DNA of 64,000 bases. Origin: Anaerolineaceae bacterium. GTDB lineage: Bacteria > Chloroflexota > Anaerolineae > Aggregatilineales > Phototrophicaceae. The stretch covers positions 186,001-250,000 of the forward strand of contig NZXX01000001.1 in assembly GCA_002702065.1 (NCBI GenBank), written 5' to 3'. The notes beneath the pieces are model-generated. The model made no database searches and was not told the DNA's origin. It worked only from the letters and a program-made list of their open reading frames with translations. The position numbers were made by a program, and so were the translations under genes. Shown piece by piece: positions 17,423-26,106 of the stretch (positions are counted from its first letter, which is position 1; every line of letters begins with the position of its first letter).

Positions 17423-18220
17423 ATGGAGACTTTTTCACTGCTGACGCTCAACTGCTTCGGCGCACCGGGCATGGGTGCGACCGCTCGCTTGCAGTATCTG
17501 GGCCAACATCTGAACCGCGCAGACTACGCGATTGTCTGTTTGCAGGAAGTGCAAACGCATCGGTACCGCCGCTTGCTGACCCGCACCTGTGGTGACGCTT
17601 ACCCGGCGCAGGCCCATCAGACATTTATCCATGCGCCCAAAGGCGGCCTGCTGACGTTGTCGCAGTTTGCGCTGGAAAAGAGTGAGTTTATCCTGTTTCA
17701 GAAGCGCGGCCTATGGTACACCCCGGCGCTGGCGGACTGGATTTTGCACAAGGGTATTCTGGTGACCCACCTCATGCTGGGCGAACTGCCGGTCGTGGTG
17801 ATGAACACGCACCTGACGGCTAATTATACCGGCAACTGGAGCCGCCAGAATGTGTTTGCCCGGCAGGAGCATCACGAACTGATGCAGATTGCAGAAGTGG
17901 TCAACGAGCAGCCTGCCGATCATCTCGTCATTGTCTGCGGTGATTTTAATATCCCGCGTGCAAGCTGGCTGTACGACTCGTTCATCGACGCCAGCGGTTT
18001 GACCGACTCGATGGCTGGCGATCAGCGCCCGACCTTTCGCCCGCACCGGGGGATGGGCAGCAAGTTCGGCGTGCCGATTGATTACGTCCTCTATCGTGCC
18101 CCGGCTACCCACGCCCCAACCGTGACGGCTGATCTCCAGTTTGCGGACAAAGTCGACATCGCCGGTCGCAGCGCCTACGTGTCCGATCACATGGCGATAG
18201 AAACGCGGTTTGGATGGTGA
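17423..18220 (+). CDS. Endonuclease/exonuclease/phosphatase family protein
   Basis: A 265-residue EEP-fold phosphodiesterase. Motifs in order are LTLNCFG near the start, VCLQEVQT (metal-binding Glu), VVMNTHLTANY (catalytic His), VIVCGDFNIPR (Asp/Asn), PIDYVLYR and YVSDHMAIET (the final Asp-His pair). All active-site residues are present. There is no signal peptide. Members act on DNA ends, phosphoinositides or sphingomyelin, and the sequence does not say which. ATG 17423 begins the conserved fold directly. Confidence 0.85.
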   Translation: METFSLLTLNCFGAPGMGATARLQYLGQHLNRADYAIVCLQEVQTHRYRRLLTRTCGDAYPAQAHQTFIHAPKGGLLTLSQFALEKSEFILFQKRGLWYTPALADWILHKGILVTHLMLGELPVVVMNTHLTANYTGNWSRQNVFARQEHHELMQIAEVVNEQPADHLVIVCGDFNIPRASWLYDSFIDASGLTDSMAGDQRPTFRPHRGMGSKFGVPIDYVLYRAPATHAPTVTADLQFADKVDIAGRSAYVSDHMAIETRFGW

Positions 18221-18224
18221 TACA

Positions 18225-18262
18225 AAAAAATAAATGCGAAGAACGCAGAGGTCGCGAAGTAA
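18225..18262. repeat. Short dispersed sequence, left flank of AT-rich block
   Basis: An A-run followed by a segment containing aacgcagaggtcgcgaag. A related sequence lies inverted at 20072-20115, so the two bracket the AT-rich gene and its neighbour. It resembles intergenic relic repeats rather than an insertion-sequence end. Confidence 0.4.
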
Positions 18263-18483
18263 TTTTAATGTCATTTCAGGTATCGGGCAAAAGTATCTCT
18301 TAACTTTAGCTCCGTTTGTGTCTCACAGGCTCTGAAGTCGTACACCCATAATCACCGAACTGATAGACATTCAGAGCTTAAATATTATCTCTGATGTCAT
18401 GGGCTGCATTGAAAATCACGGTGAAAGGCCCTGAAGGTGGAATATTAGGGGAGTGCGTCTGGCAATTCATAGCAAAATGCCTA

Positions 18484-19626
18484 TCATCTACGATGCTTCC
18501 GTCCATCTTTTCGATACGCCCGCACATTCGTTTTGGGGGCAGATGTACGTTTCCTGCTAAAATGTTTGTGAATCATATCTAGATGTTGGTCTTTGTTGAG
18601 TGCCAGCGATTGTAAATACTCATAGAATTGCCTAGCTTCCTCATACACCAGATTGGATATTGTGGTTTCCGAAGATGAGACAGTTTGATTGTCAATACGC
18701 TTATTGAACCCGGCACTCTTGTTTAATTTGTCTACATAATCATAGATTTCAGGGTATTCACCTCCTGCGCCACCAAGTACAAGTATCACTGAACCAGCAT
18801 TGGCATCATTGAGTAGGTCTTTCAGATTCTCTTCAAATTCTTTAACACTTCCAACAGTGGTCAGGAAGTTACTGAAAATGAAGAGTCGATAGCGATGAAG
18901 GGATTGCGCAATCTGATGTGCCTCATTTGCTGTATATATTAGTTCTGATTCCATCATATCAGTGGTTTCACTATAATAATGGTCTTCTTGGTTTCGAAGC
19001 GCTTGGAACCGAGCTGCCCTTTCTTGGGTTGGGTGGAAACTCTTGAAATCCCTCATTGCACGAGTGAGATCAAAAATGGTAGTCTGAGATGCTTGCCCGG
19101 TCACTTTGAAGACAAGTTCTGCAAGATTGTGACGATAATGATTCATACTATTGCTATATTCGACACAATATAATTCGGGTGGCTTTGTGAACTCTAAAAT
19201 ACCGTTCTCCTCAAAATATCTGTTCAATGCGTGATAGAAGTCATGAACTGCAAACGCCGACGGGCCTGGGCCAGTCCCGACATCGAGAGTTCGCACTCCG
19301 TACTTGGCAAGTGGCAAACATTGTTGCTGGACCAGTACCTCCAGTGCGCGCCAAGTTCTTGCATACCTATCAAGAAAGTGTAGCCAAATGTACGCAATAG
19401 GTGCGAATGGCAGTTCATATGTAGACTGTTCATTGCACCTGCTCAATATTGCTGGAGTTGCAGCCCAAACAGCTCGAGCTTCCTCCGGGGTGTTGACTTC
19501 TTGAAACAGCATAAGACGGACAGCTTCAGCGAGCAATTTTCCTTTTGTCTCCAGTACTGAATGCTGCTGAGTCCATGATAGAAATTCGTCTCCATATTGG
19601 CGAAGAACTTGTGTCCACGAGGCCAT
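18484..19626 (-). CDS. AT-rich methyltransferase-like hypothetical protein
   Basis: A 380-residue protein with a SAM-binding-like motif LDVGTGPGPSAFA at 114-126. It is followed by a segment (ELYCVEYSNSMNHY) in the place of the acidic post-I residue and by a later strand SVILVLGGAGGEYPEIYDY. The glycine motif and overall plan recall Rsm22-type ribosomal methyltransferases, but no metal-cluster cysteines are seen. Base composition is clearly lower in GC than the neighbours, and tolerance for A/T third positions is high, pointing to transfer. It lacks a close ribosome site. It might be an accessory or defence gene; no partner is present. Confidence 0.7.
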   Translation of the reverse strand: MASWTQVLRQYGDEFLSWTQQHSVLETKGKLLAEAVRLMLFQEVNTPEEARAVWAATPAILSRCNEQSTYELPFAPIAYIWLHFLDRYARTWRALEVLVQQQCLPLAKYGVRTLDVGTGPGPSAFAVHDFYHALNRYFEENGILEFTKPPELYCVEYSNSMNHYRHNLAELVFKVTGQASQTTIFDLTRAMRDFKSFHPTQERAARFQALRNQEDHYYSETTDMMESELIYTANEAHQIAQSLHRYRLFIFSNFLTTVGSVKEFEENLKDLLNDANAGSVILVLGGAGGEYPEIYDYVDKLNKSAGFNKRIDNQTVSSSETTISNLVYEEARQFYEYLQSLALNKDQHLDMIHKHFSRKRTSAPKTNVRAYRKDGRKHRR

Positions 19627-19662
19627 TGTTAACGACTTTTCTCCTCCCTTTGAATCTTTTCG

Positions 19663-20055
19663 TCAATCTTTTCTCTTTTTTCCTAACAACTCGTCCACCG
19701 ACAGCAGTTCGCCATCGTCACCGACGCCCATCAGCCGGGTATCCAGTTCGTGTTGCAGATAATCACGTTCGTCGGGCGACAGACGCGTCATGATTTGTCC
19801 CAGGCGCGATTCAGTATCGGATTTTTGTTTGGTCTTCCGCCCGCGATACAGCATCAGCCCGGATGCTGCTGTCATCAATGCGGCGGGTGGGATGATAAAC
19901 AGCACGATGCGCGCCTGATAGGTCGCCGTCCAGTAGATGCCCATCTGGTCCGGTGACGACCATACCGCTGCCAGCAGACACAACAGGAAAATCAGCAGCG
20001 ACAGAACCAGCGCGAAGCGTGACCAGTAGAAAATCTGCGCGGTGCGAATACCCAT
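19663..20055 (-). CDS. Small two-span membrane protein
   Basis: A 130-residue protein with two hydrophobic segments (about 10-31 and 47-69) and a cytosolic C-terminal tail rich in charged residues (LSPDERDYLQHELDTRL, then LSVDELLGKKRKD). The tail resembles SHOCT-like or short regulatory tails. No enzyme motif is visible. The composition is like that of the host genome, unlike the AT-rich gene beside it. Confidence 0.65.
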   Translation of the reverse strand: MGIRTAQIFYWSRFALVLSLLIFLLCLLAAVWSSPDQMGIYWTATYQARIVLFIIPPAALMTAASGLMLYRGRKTKQKSDTESRLGQIMTRLSPDERDYLQHELDTRLMGVGDDGELLSVDELLGKKRKD

Positions 20056-20071
20056 TTCTCCCCCCCCAAAG

Positions 20072-20115
20072 AGTATTTCTGTTTTTTTACACCTTGCGAC
20101 TCTGCGTTGAATCTT
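20072..20115. repeat. Short dispersed sequence, right flank, inverted
   Basis: Read on the minus strand it contains aacgcagagtcgcaaggtg followed by an A-run, matching the left-flank copy at 18225-18262 apart from a few differences. The two copies are in inverted orientation about 1.8 kb apart. Confidence 0.4.
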
Positions 20116-20122
20116 TATCGTC

Positions 20123-22015
20123 TTACATGCTGGTGCTATTCACCTTGAAGATGCTGAGGAACAGCAGTCCGGCGATACTGAAGGCGATGGCAGTCATCAC
20201 CACGTGGCCGCTGACGTAAAGCAGCGTCGAGGCGATCAGCACGCTGCCCGCCATCACGGCGCGGGTGGTGCGTTGTTCCTGCTGAACCAGCCGGTTGATC
20301 TGGCGCTGGACCTGCGGCGACTGTTCCACCTGAAAGCGCAAATCGCCGCTTTCGATGCGGGTGACGATCTCGCCAGTGGGGTTGACGGCCCGCCGGATAA
20401 GCGTCTGCCCCATATCCAGCAGCGCCTGTGCCCCCTGCTGGCCGATCATGCGCTCAAAGCTGGGGACATCGCCGCCGGTGGTGATAACGCTCTCGCGCAC
20501 CAGCACATTCCAGAAGCGCTGCACCTCCTGCCAGATGTTGTAATCCGGGTCGAGGCTGGTCGCCATGCCGCTGAGGATGCTGAGCGTGCGCCCCAGATAG
20601 AGGAAATCCTGCGGGACATAAAACGGCATGTCATAGAGCAGGTCATTGAACTGCTGGCCCAGTGCCTGCATATCCCGGAAGTCCATATCGCGGATTTCGG
20701 TCATGCTCATGCCCCACACCCGGTTAAAGGCCATCTGCGCCGCTTCCTCAATGCGTTCCATATCCGCGCCGGGCAGAATAAAACCGAGTTCGGCGTAGCT
20801 GTGCACCAGCTTCTTGGCGTCGCGGGCGATAATCGCTGCCATTGTGTTGATCATCCCGGCGGTGACTTTTTCGTCCAGCGTGCCGCTCATGCCGAAATCC
20901 ACAAAGATCAGGTAAAAGGGACGCCCCTTCTTGCCTGTCTTGCCGTTGATGTGTTCATCGGGCAGGGGGTAGACAAACAGGTTGCCGGGGTGCGGGTCGG
21001 CATGGAAGAAGCGCTCGCGGAATACCTGTGCCAGATAGGTATCGATCAGCCGGTCCGCCACTTCGCGCCGGTTGATGCCAGCGGCGTCCATCGCGGCGAA
21101 GTCGTTGATCTTGATGCTGGTGACGTCTTCCATCGTCAGCACACGGTCGCTGGAATAATCGGCGTAGACAATCGGTACGTAAACGCCGGGGTCATCTGCG
21201 AACATGGCATGAAAGCGCGCCGCGTTATAGGCTTCGTGCCGGTACGAGAGTTCTTCGCGCAGCACCCGCCCGAATTCTTCCGCCAGCGCGACCGTATCTG
21301 CACGGCGGCTGACAAAGCGGAATCGCATGGCAACGCGGGCGATAATATCGAGCGCTGCCAGATCGGTATAGCAAATCCGGTCAATGCCGGGACGCTGTAC
21401 TTTGACCACGACCCGGTCCCCGTTGGGCAGTTCGGCACGGTGCACCTGACCGAGCGATGCCGCGGCGACAGGCGTTTCATCTACCCAGGCGAAGTGCTCG
21501 GTAATGGGGCCGATGTCGGCTTCAATGATCTTGCGCAGGTGCTCAAACGGCACACTCGGCACTTCGTCCTGCAAACCCGCCAGTTCCGCCGTGACTTCGG
21601 GCGGCAGCACATCCACACGCGTCGAGATAAACTGCCCCAGCTTGATCATCACGCCGCCCATCGACAGCGCAAACCGGCGAAAGTCACGTGCATAACCCGT
21701 CCAGCGGCGCAGGTTACCCCGCTCGACCAGCTCGTGCATCCCCAGCATGTTTTCAAGCAGCAGATGCCAGAACAACAGCTCCACCATCAGCCGGAAGGCC
21801 CAGACCAGCGACGACAGATAGCGTAGTTGCATCCGCAGCGAACGCGGCCCCGCCTCCGGTGCGGCCAGCGGTTCCGGTTTGGGGATTTCACGCTGAACCG
21901 GCTGAAATTTTGGTGCGGTGCGCCTGCCGTTGGGATGCGGCTTATTTGGCGCGCTGTTTTTCACCCCGTTTTTCGAAGAAACGGATACGGAGTCTGGATT
22001 CATCAAATTTTGCAT
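20123..22015 (-). CDS. ABC1/AarF/UbiB family atypical kinase
   Basis: A 630-residue protein of the ABC1 (UbiB/ADCK) family. The KxGQ motif region is MIKLGQFISTR, the Ala-rich loop is PVAAASLGQVHRAEL, and VVVKVQRPG supplies the ATP-binding Lys. HADPHPGN is the catalytic-loop equivalent and FVDFGMSG the metal-binding DFG. Two C-terminal hydrophobic segments (about 585-625) anchor it. Relatives support quinone or isoprenoid lipid metabolism. The first 60 residues are a basic, Pro-rich extension read partly inside the end of the upstream ArsA-like gene; ATG 21832 is a possible shorter start. Confidence 0.88.
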   Translation of the reverse strand: MQNLMNPDSVSVSSKNGVKNSAPNKPHPNGRRTAPKFQPVQREIPKPEPLAAPEAGPRSLRMQLRYLSSLVWAFRLMVELLFWHLLLENMLGMHELVERGNLRRWTGYARDFRRFALSMGGVMIKLGQFISTRVDVLPPEVTAELAGLQDEVPSVPFEHLRKIIEADIGPITEHFAWVDETPVAAASLGQVHRAELPNGDRVVVKVQRPGIDRICYTDLAALDIIARVAMRFRFVSRRADTVALAEEFGRVLREELSYRHEAYNAARFHAMFADDPGVYVPIVYADYSSDRVLTMEDVTSIKINDFAAMDAAGINRREVADRLIDTYLAQVFRERFFHADPHPGNLFVYPLPDEHINGKTGKKGRPFYLIFVDFGMSGTLDEKVTAGMINTMAAIIARDAKKLVHSYAELGFILPGADMERIEEAAQMAFNRVWGMSMTEIRDMDFRDMQALGQQFNDLLYDMPFYVPQDFLYLGRTLSILSGMATSLDPDYNIWQEVQRFWNVLVRESVITTGGDVPSFERMIGQQGAQALLDMGQTLIRRAVNPTGEIVTRIESGDLRFQVEQSPQVQRQINRLVQQEQRTTRAVMAGSVLIASTLLYVSGHVVMTAIAFSIAGLLFLSIFKVNSTSM

Positions 22016-23135
22016 CAGCTATTTCCAGGTCCCATAAGGCATACGGCAGGACGATATTGCGCCGGTACGGACCCACCCGCAGCGTGATTTCATCACGTGA
22101 ACGATACAGATCGAGATCATCTTTTTCGGCGAACGGCAGCGGCACCAGCAGGATGTAATTGCCTGCTTCGTCCTGTTCGATGGTGTGGGTCTTACCAGCA
22201 AACATTTGCTCCGCCGGGTTCTGGTCGCCATACAGCGAATCCGCCAGCTTTTTCAGGGCGTCCATGCCGGTCACTTCCTGACCAAACAACGGCGCTTTGA
22301 GCAGGGGCAGTTCGCCGAATGCTTCACCGATCAGACCGAGGTTTTCTTTCTGGCGGTCTTTTGCCATCGCAAAATACGGGTCGGTCACTTCATCCGGGAT
22401 GATGCGGTTGCACAGGATCGCATCGGTAGCATAGCCATACAGATTGAGGTAGGTGTATGTCCGCTGTGTTTCCTTGATGACCATCTTCTCCGGGTTGACC
22501 ACCAGCCGCATACTGGCGACTTCCGGGTCGGCCAGCAGGTCGCGTACACGGTCGAGCGTTTTGAACAGCTCCTGCACCTGTTCCCACGCGGCTTCATCGG
22601 GGATATTGTCGTTTTTGACCAGCCGCCCAATCGGACGCAGCAGCTTGGCCGCGCCCCGTGTCAGGCTGAGGACACGCTCGAACCACCAGCGGGTGACATC
22701 CGGCAGGCTGAGCAGGCGCAGTGTTTCAGCCGTTGGGGCGGCGTCCACGATCAACACGTCGAATTCGCCTTCATTAAAGTATTTGTTGATCCACAGGAGA
22801 TGGGCGCCTTCTTCCAGCCCTGGCAGAATGGTCACTTCCTCGGCCACGATGTCATCGACACCATTGCGGCTGAACAGCGCCACCATGTACTTCTGGAACA
22901 GGCCCCAGTATTTGTCCATCGAGTAACGGGCGTCCACTTCCTGCGCCCACAGGTTGTCCGCCAGCTGCACCGGCTCCGGCCCGATCTTGGCTTCCAGCGA
23001 ATCCGCCAGGCTGTGGGCCGTGTCCGTGCTGATGACAATCGTCTTGAGTCCCATCTCGGCGCAGCGCAGGGCTGTCGCCGCGGAAATGCTGGTTTTACCC
23101 ACACCACCTTTGCCGGTGTGAACGATTACCCTCAT
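21942..23135 (-). CDS. ArsA/GET3-like ATPase
   Basis: A 397-residue P-loop ATPase. The deviant Walker A GKGGVGKTS is at 8-16 (signature Lys at 9), STDTAHSLADSL forms switch I, and LIVDAAPTAETLRLLSLP forms switch II. A C-terminal beta domain (about 320-395) resembles the alpha-crystallin-like domain of plant and bacterial ArsA homologues. No arsenic genes are nearby, so a tail-anchored or membrane-protein targeting role is as likely as ion export. The ribosome site is aaaggtg. The 3' end overlaps the ABC1 kinase gene by 74 bases if the longer kinase start is used. Confidence 0.88.
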   Translation of the reverse strand: MRVIVHTGKGGVGKTSISAATALRCAEMGLKTIVISTDTAHSLADSLEAKIGPEPVQLADNLWAQEVDARYSMDKYWGLFQKYMVALFSRNGVDDIVAEEVTILPGLEEGAHLLWINKYFNEGEFDVLIVDAAPTAETLRLLSLPDVTRWWFERVLSLTRGAAKLLRPIGRLVKNDNIPDEAAWEQVQELFKTLDRVRDLLADPEVASMRLVVNPEKMVIKETQRTYTYLNLYGYATDAILCNRIIPDEVTDPYFAMAKDRQKENLGLIGEAFGELPLLKAPLFGQEVTGMDALKKLADSLYGDQNPAEQMFAGKTHTIEQDEAGNYILLVPLPFAEKDDLDLYRSRDEITLRVGPYRRNIVLPYALWDLEIADAKFDESRLRIRFFEKRGEKQRAK

Positions 23136-23285
23136 GTTTCACCTTTTCCGTTCTTGCTGATCCCAATTATACAGGTTCAGCCTGTGCGTCAGTTCTTTAC
23201 TCATATACGTCTCAGGCGAAGGAAAGGTCGCAGTTCGCTTTATTGGAAATGGATAAATATCTGCCACGAAACAGCATCACAGGGG

Positions 23286-23322
23286 AAACAAAATACCCGC
23301 CAGACCGGTGTGGCCTGACGGG
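23286..23322 (-). terminator. Intrinsic terminator
   Basis: On the minus strand an 11-bp stem with wobble pairs (arms 23312-23322 and 23296-23306) is followed by a T-rich tract, tattttgttt. It closes the transcript of the exported protein at 23352-23927 and separates it from the ArsA-like gene. Confidence 0.7.
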
Positions 23323-23351
23323 CAGTGGTTGTGAAACTTAGTGAGTGATGC

Positions 23352-23927
23352 TTACACGATACGTACGGCGCAGCTTGGCAGGCCCGGATTCGAACTGGTC
23401 CAGTACTGGAAATCGCCGGGTCTCATGCTGCCGTCAGTCGTAAAGACATCATAGCCTGCATCGTAATGGATACCGTCGTGGCTGTGCAGTTTATAGTGAT
23501 GCAGATTGATCTGGCACTGTGGCAAGCTGCTTGCGGGGGCGTTCACGGGGGTGTAGTTGGGCGCGAACAACATTTCATTCGGTTTGCCGTGTTCGTCATA
23601 CCCGATCAGCTTCACAGACGCACCATCTTCGCCATAGCAGTTCACTTCCAGCGTCATCGGGCCATAGGTGCCCTGTCCGGCTTCGACCTGCTGGGCGGCG
23701 CTGCTGTCGCAAGCGGCGGTCATGGCGGCGTCAATCGTTGCCTGATCGACTTCCCACAGGCGTTCGCCGTCCATGTTCAGTGCCCAACAACCCAGTTCTT
23801 CATCACAAAACAGCGCGTCACCACCAAAATGGTGCACCACATTGATACGGCTGTCGGCCATGACGTTGGTGCCGATGATGCCCAGTAGCAGCGCGAAGAC
23901 AGTTAAAATCAGATGTTTGCGAAGCAT
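23352..23927 (-). CDS. Exported hypothetical protein
   Basis: A 191-residue protein with a signal peptide (LILTVFALLLGIIGTNVMA, cleavage near residue 24). The mature part has several Cys (ALFCDEELGCWAL and further single Cys, probably disulphides) and ends in short beta-strands. No family is recognised. The upstream frame is open to 23963, but ATG 23927 has aaagg at good spacing and begins the signal peptide. Confidence 0.7.
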   Translation of the reverse strand: MLRKHLILTVFALLLGIIGTNVMADSRINVVHHFGGDALFCDEELGCWALNMDGERLWEVDQATIDAAMTAACDSSAAQQVEAGQGTYGPMTLEVNCYGEDGASVKLIGYDEHGKPNEMLFAPNYTPVNAPASSLPQCQINLHHYKLHSHDGIHYDAGYDVFTTDGSMRPGDFQYWTSSNPGLPSCAVRIV

Positions 23928-24124
23928 GCCTTTTACCTTTAATTGTGTTCGTTGAGAAAGCATTATTAATTTATCATGCGCATATTCTTCAAAGTGTTTA
24001 GGAATAGAGATTCACTAATAATTCACAACTCGCTCGTGTGACAGCGCGGGATGCAGACAATTGTTGACCAACCTTTTTCGCTTTACAGTAAGTAAGGATC
24101 TACAGGCATTGAAAAGGTCGATGG

Positions 24125-24586
24125 ATGAACGATCAGCAGCAGCTTGAACGGGCTTTCAGCATTGCGCTGCATGCACATGCCGAACAGGTCGATAAACAGG
24201 GACAGCCGTATTTTCTGCACCTGGTGCGGGTGATGCTGCGCCTGCCCGATGAGACAGCCCGCACGGTAGCCCTGTTACACGATCTGTTGGAAGATACGGA
24301 TTGGGACGAAGCCGCACTACGTGACGAAGGATTTGCACCGCAGATTGTGGACGCCGTGATGGCGCTCACCCGGCGCGAGCATGAAACCTACCAGCAGTTT
24401 ATCGACCGCGCAGGTCAGAACCCACTGGCGAGGCGTGTCAAAATCGCGGACCTTGAAGACAACCTCAGCCGCATTGATGCGCTGGCGGCTATAGACCCTG
24501 ACCGCGCCGCTTCCTTGCGAAACCGCTACCAGAAGGCCTATCAAACCCTCACACAGCGGCCTTACGTCCACACACAGGGCAGCTAG
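24125..24586 (+). CDS. HD-domain hydrolase, MESH1/SpoT-like
   Basis: A 153-residue HD-fold phosphohydrolase. Motifs are GQPYFLHLVRVML (first His region), TVALLHDLLEDTDW (the HD pair plus ED) and VKIADLEDNLSRID (the final Asp). The order and size match small single-domain relatives of the SpoT hydrolase half, which degrade ppGpp or similar nucleotides. No synthetase domain is present. The gene is convergent with the globin gene, and the stop codons share a CTAG. Confidence 0.8.
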   Translation: MNDQQQLERAFSIALHAHAEQVDKQGQPYFLHLVRVMLRLPDETARTVALLHDLLEDTDWDEAALRDEGFAPQIVDAVMALTRREHETYQQFIDRAGQNPLARRVKIADLEDNLSRIDALAAIDPDRAASLRNRYQKAYQTLTQRPYVHTQGS

Positions 24587-25002
24587 TCTGCATATGCACT
24601 ATCCACAATGACGGATTCGACAATGCGATAGGTGGCTTGCCAGCTTGCGCCGATGTCGTCTGTATAGGCATCGCCCAGCACCTGCACCAGTGTATGCAGC
24701 AGCGATGCTTCGGCCATGCGGAAATGCTCACGCCGCACCCCATATCCCAGATGGTGCTGCGCCAGCACCTGAATCGGACCGATCAGCGCGGGCAGATCAT
24801 CCAGCCCATTCACCAGCACCGCCAGTGTTTCCATCAGTTTGCGGCCCTGCGACTCCATATCGGTGTGAAAAAGGCCCGGCAGTGTGGGGTCCTGCGTGAA
24901 CAAGTGCCCGTAGAAGATTGCCGCGGTGATGTCAAAATCCGCTGCCAGCGTGCGAAAGCTCGCTTGAACAAGGTGTTTCTGGCTGTCGGTGAGTTCGGGC
25001 AT
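24583..25002 (-). CDS. Single-domain globin
   Basis: A 139-residue globin. The start LTDSQKHLVQASFRTL is a typical A helix, the CD region is FYGHLFTQDPTLPGLF, and HHLGYGVRREHF carries the proximal His of the F helix with the usual YGV pattern of flavohemoglobin-like single-domain globins. It lacks the FAD/NAD reductase part. Such proteins bind oxygen or nitric oxide. No stress-regulator gene is adjacent. Confidence 0.9.
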   Translation of the reverse strand: MPELTDSQKHLVQASFRTLAADFDITAAIFYGHLFTQDPTLPGLFHTDMESQGRKLMETLAVLVNGLDDLPALIGPIQVLAQHHLGYGVRREHFRMAEASLLHTLVQVLGDAYTDDIGASWQATYRIVESVIVDSAYAD

Positions 25003-25071
25003 GGATACACCTTTGTCTTTTTTTGTTGTGTCGATTATAGCGTTGATTACGTCAGAACAAACAGGATCACC

Positions 25072-25099
25072 TTGACTTATCGTACATTTGTTCTACACT
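25072..25099 (+). promoter_or_regulatory. Possible promoter with long leader
   Basis: TTGACT (25072-25077) and TACACT (25094-25099) are 16 bases apart, upstream of the MBL gene at 25253. The leader of about 145 bases holds a short hairpin (cctcgcaaagagg) and a 31-codon open frame at 25116-25211. Confidence 0.35.
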
Positions 25100-25252
25100 G
25101 ATTGCGGTGATAGTGATGCAAATGCTAAAACTATGGTTTCATAAAGTGCAAGATGCCTCGCAAAGAGGATTCTCACTGCTTTACGTCGACGGAAATGCGG
25201 CCTTTTCATAAATACCCATTTTCCCTGTTGGTCATTTTTTTATGAGGTGATG

Positions 25253-25957
25253 ATGAGCCAGAATGCCGTGAAGCGTCTTTATCTGATGCAGGTTGGGTCG
25301 ATGCCGGAATACCAGATTCCGGTTGTATGCTATCTGGTGCAAACAGGTGACGGCAGGAATATTCTGATTGACAGTGGCCTGCCGGAGATCATCCCTGAAG
25401 ATTCACAGGAGTTCGAGAATGGGCAGGACGTGATCGAACAGTTGGCGCGCATTGGCTTAAAGCCGCACGATATTGATATGGTCATTTCGACGCATTATGA
25501 TGGCGACCATGCCGGAAGACACGCTGCCTTCACGAAGGCGCAATATATTGTTCAGCGTGTGCATCATTTGGATGCGGGGACCAACCCGCGTTATGCTTCC
25601 ATACGACCCGAATGGGATCAGCCAATGGAGCGCATTCGGCTGGTGGATGGGGATACGAAACTGCTGCCGGGGCTGGAGCTGATTGAGACGAGCGGGCATG
25701 TGCCGGGACATCAATCGGTGCTGCTGCGGCTGCCCAAAACAGGGACGATTTTATTGGCGATTGACGCTGTTCCCTTCGCCGAGGGCTTTACCCGTGATGC
25801 GCAGGACGACGGGAGCAATCCGGATGCCGAAGCGATCCGCGCCAGTACGATTAAACTGCTTGATCGGGTCGAACAGGAGCCTATCGATCTGGTGATTTTC
25901 GGTCATGACACGGAACAGTGGGAAACACTCAAAAAAGCACCAGAGTTTTACGAGTAA
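25253..25957 (+). CDS. MBL-fold hydrolase, AHL-lactonase-like
   Basis: A 234-residue MBL-fold protein related by layout to AiiA/AttM N-acyl homoserine lactonases. It has the start IPVVCYLVQT, ILIDSGLP, the metal motif STHYDGDHAG, ETSGHVPGHQSVLL, ILLAIDAVPFAEGF and IFGHDTEQW. The metal motif reads H-x-D-x-D-H, so the second His of the usual HxHxDH is Asp. Other ligands appear intact. Three start codons lie in a row; ATG 25253 has the best distance from gagg. The true substrate is unknown. Confidence 0.82.
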   Translation: MSQNAVKRLYLMQVGSMPEYQIPVVCYLVQTGDGRNILIDSGLPEIIPEDSQEFENGQDVIEQLARIGLKPHDIDMVISTHYDGDHAGRHAAFTKAQYIVQRVHHLDAGTNPRYASIRPEWDQPMERIRLVDGDTKLLPGLELIETSGHVPGHQSVLLRLPKTGTILLAIDAVPFAEGFTRDAQDDGSNPDAEAIRASTIKLLDRVEQEPIDLVIFGHDTEQWETLKKAPEFYE

Positions 25958-26106
25958 AGCAGCATTTGAAGAACTGCTCAGCCATCAAGCTCACCGGTTC
26001 ATCTACCACGTACTTAGCATCCATTACCCTGATTGCAGGATGGACGTACATATGCTTTGCTCAAATACGATATTAAACTTCTTTGCAACAGATAAAAGGG
26101 ATGCCC

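Noticed and set aside
20204..21826. 540-codon plus-strand frame opposite the ABC1 kinase gene
   Set aside because: The kinase motifs are complete on the minus strand; the opposite frame has no recognisable domain.
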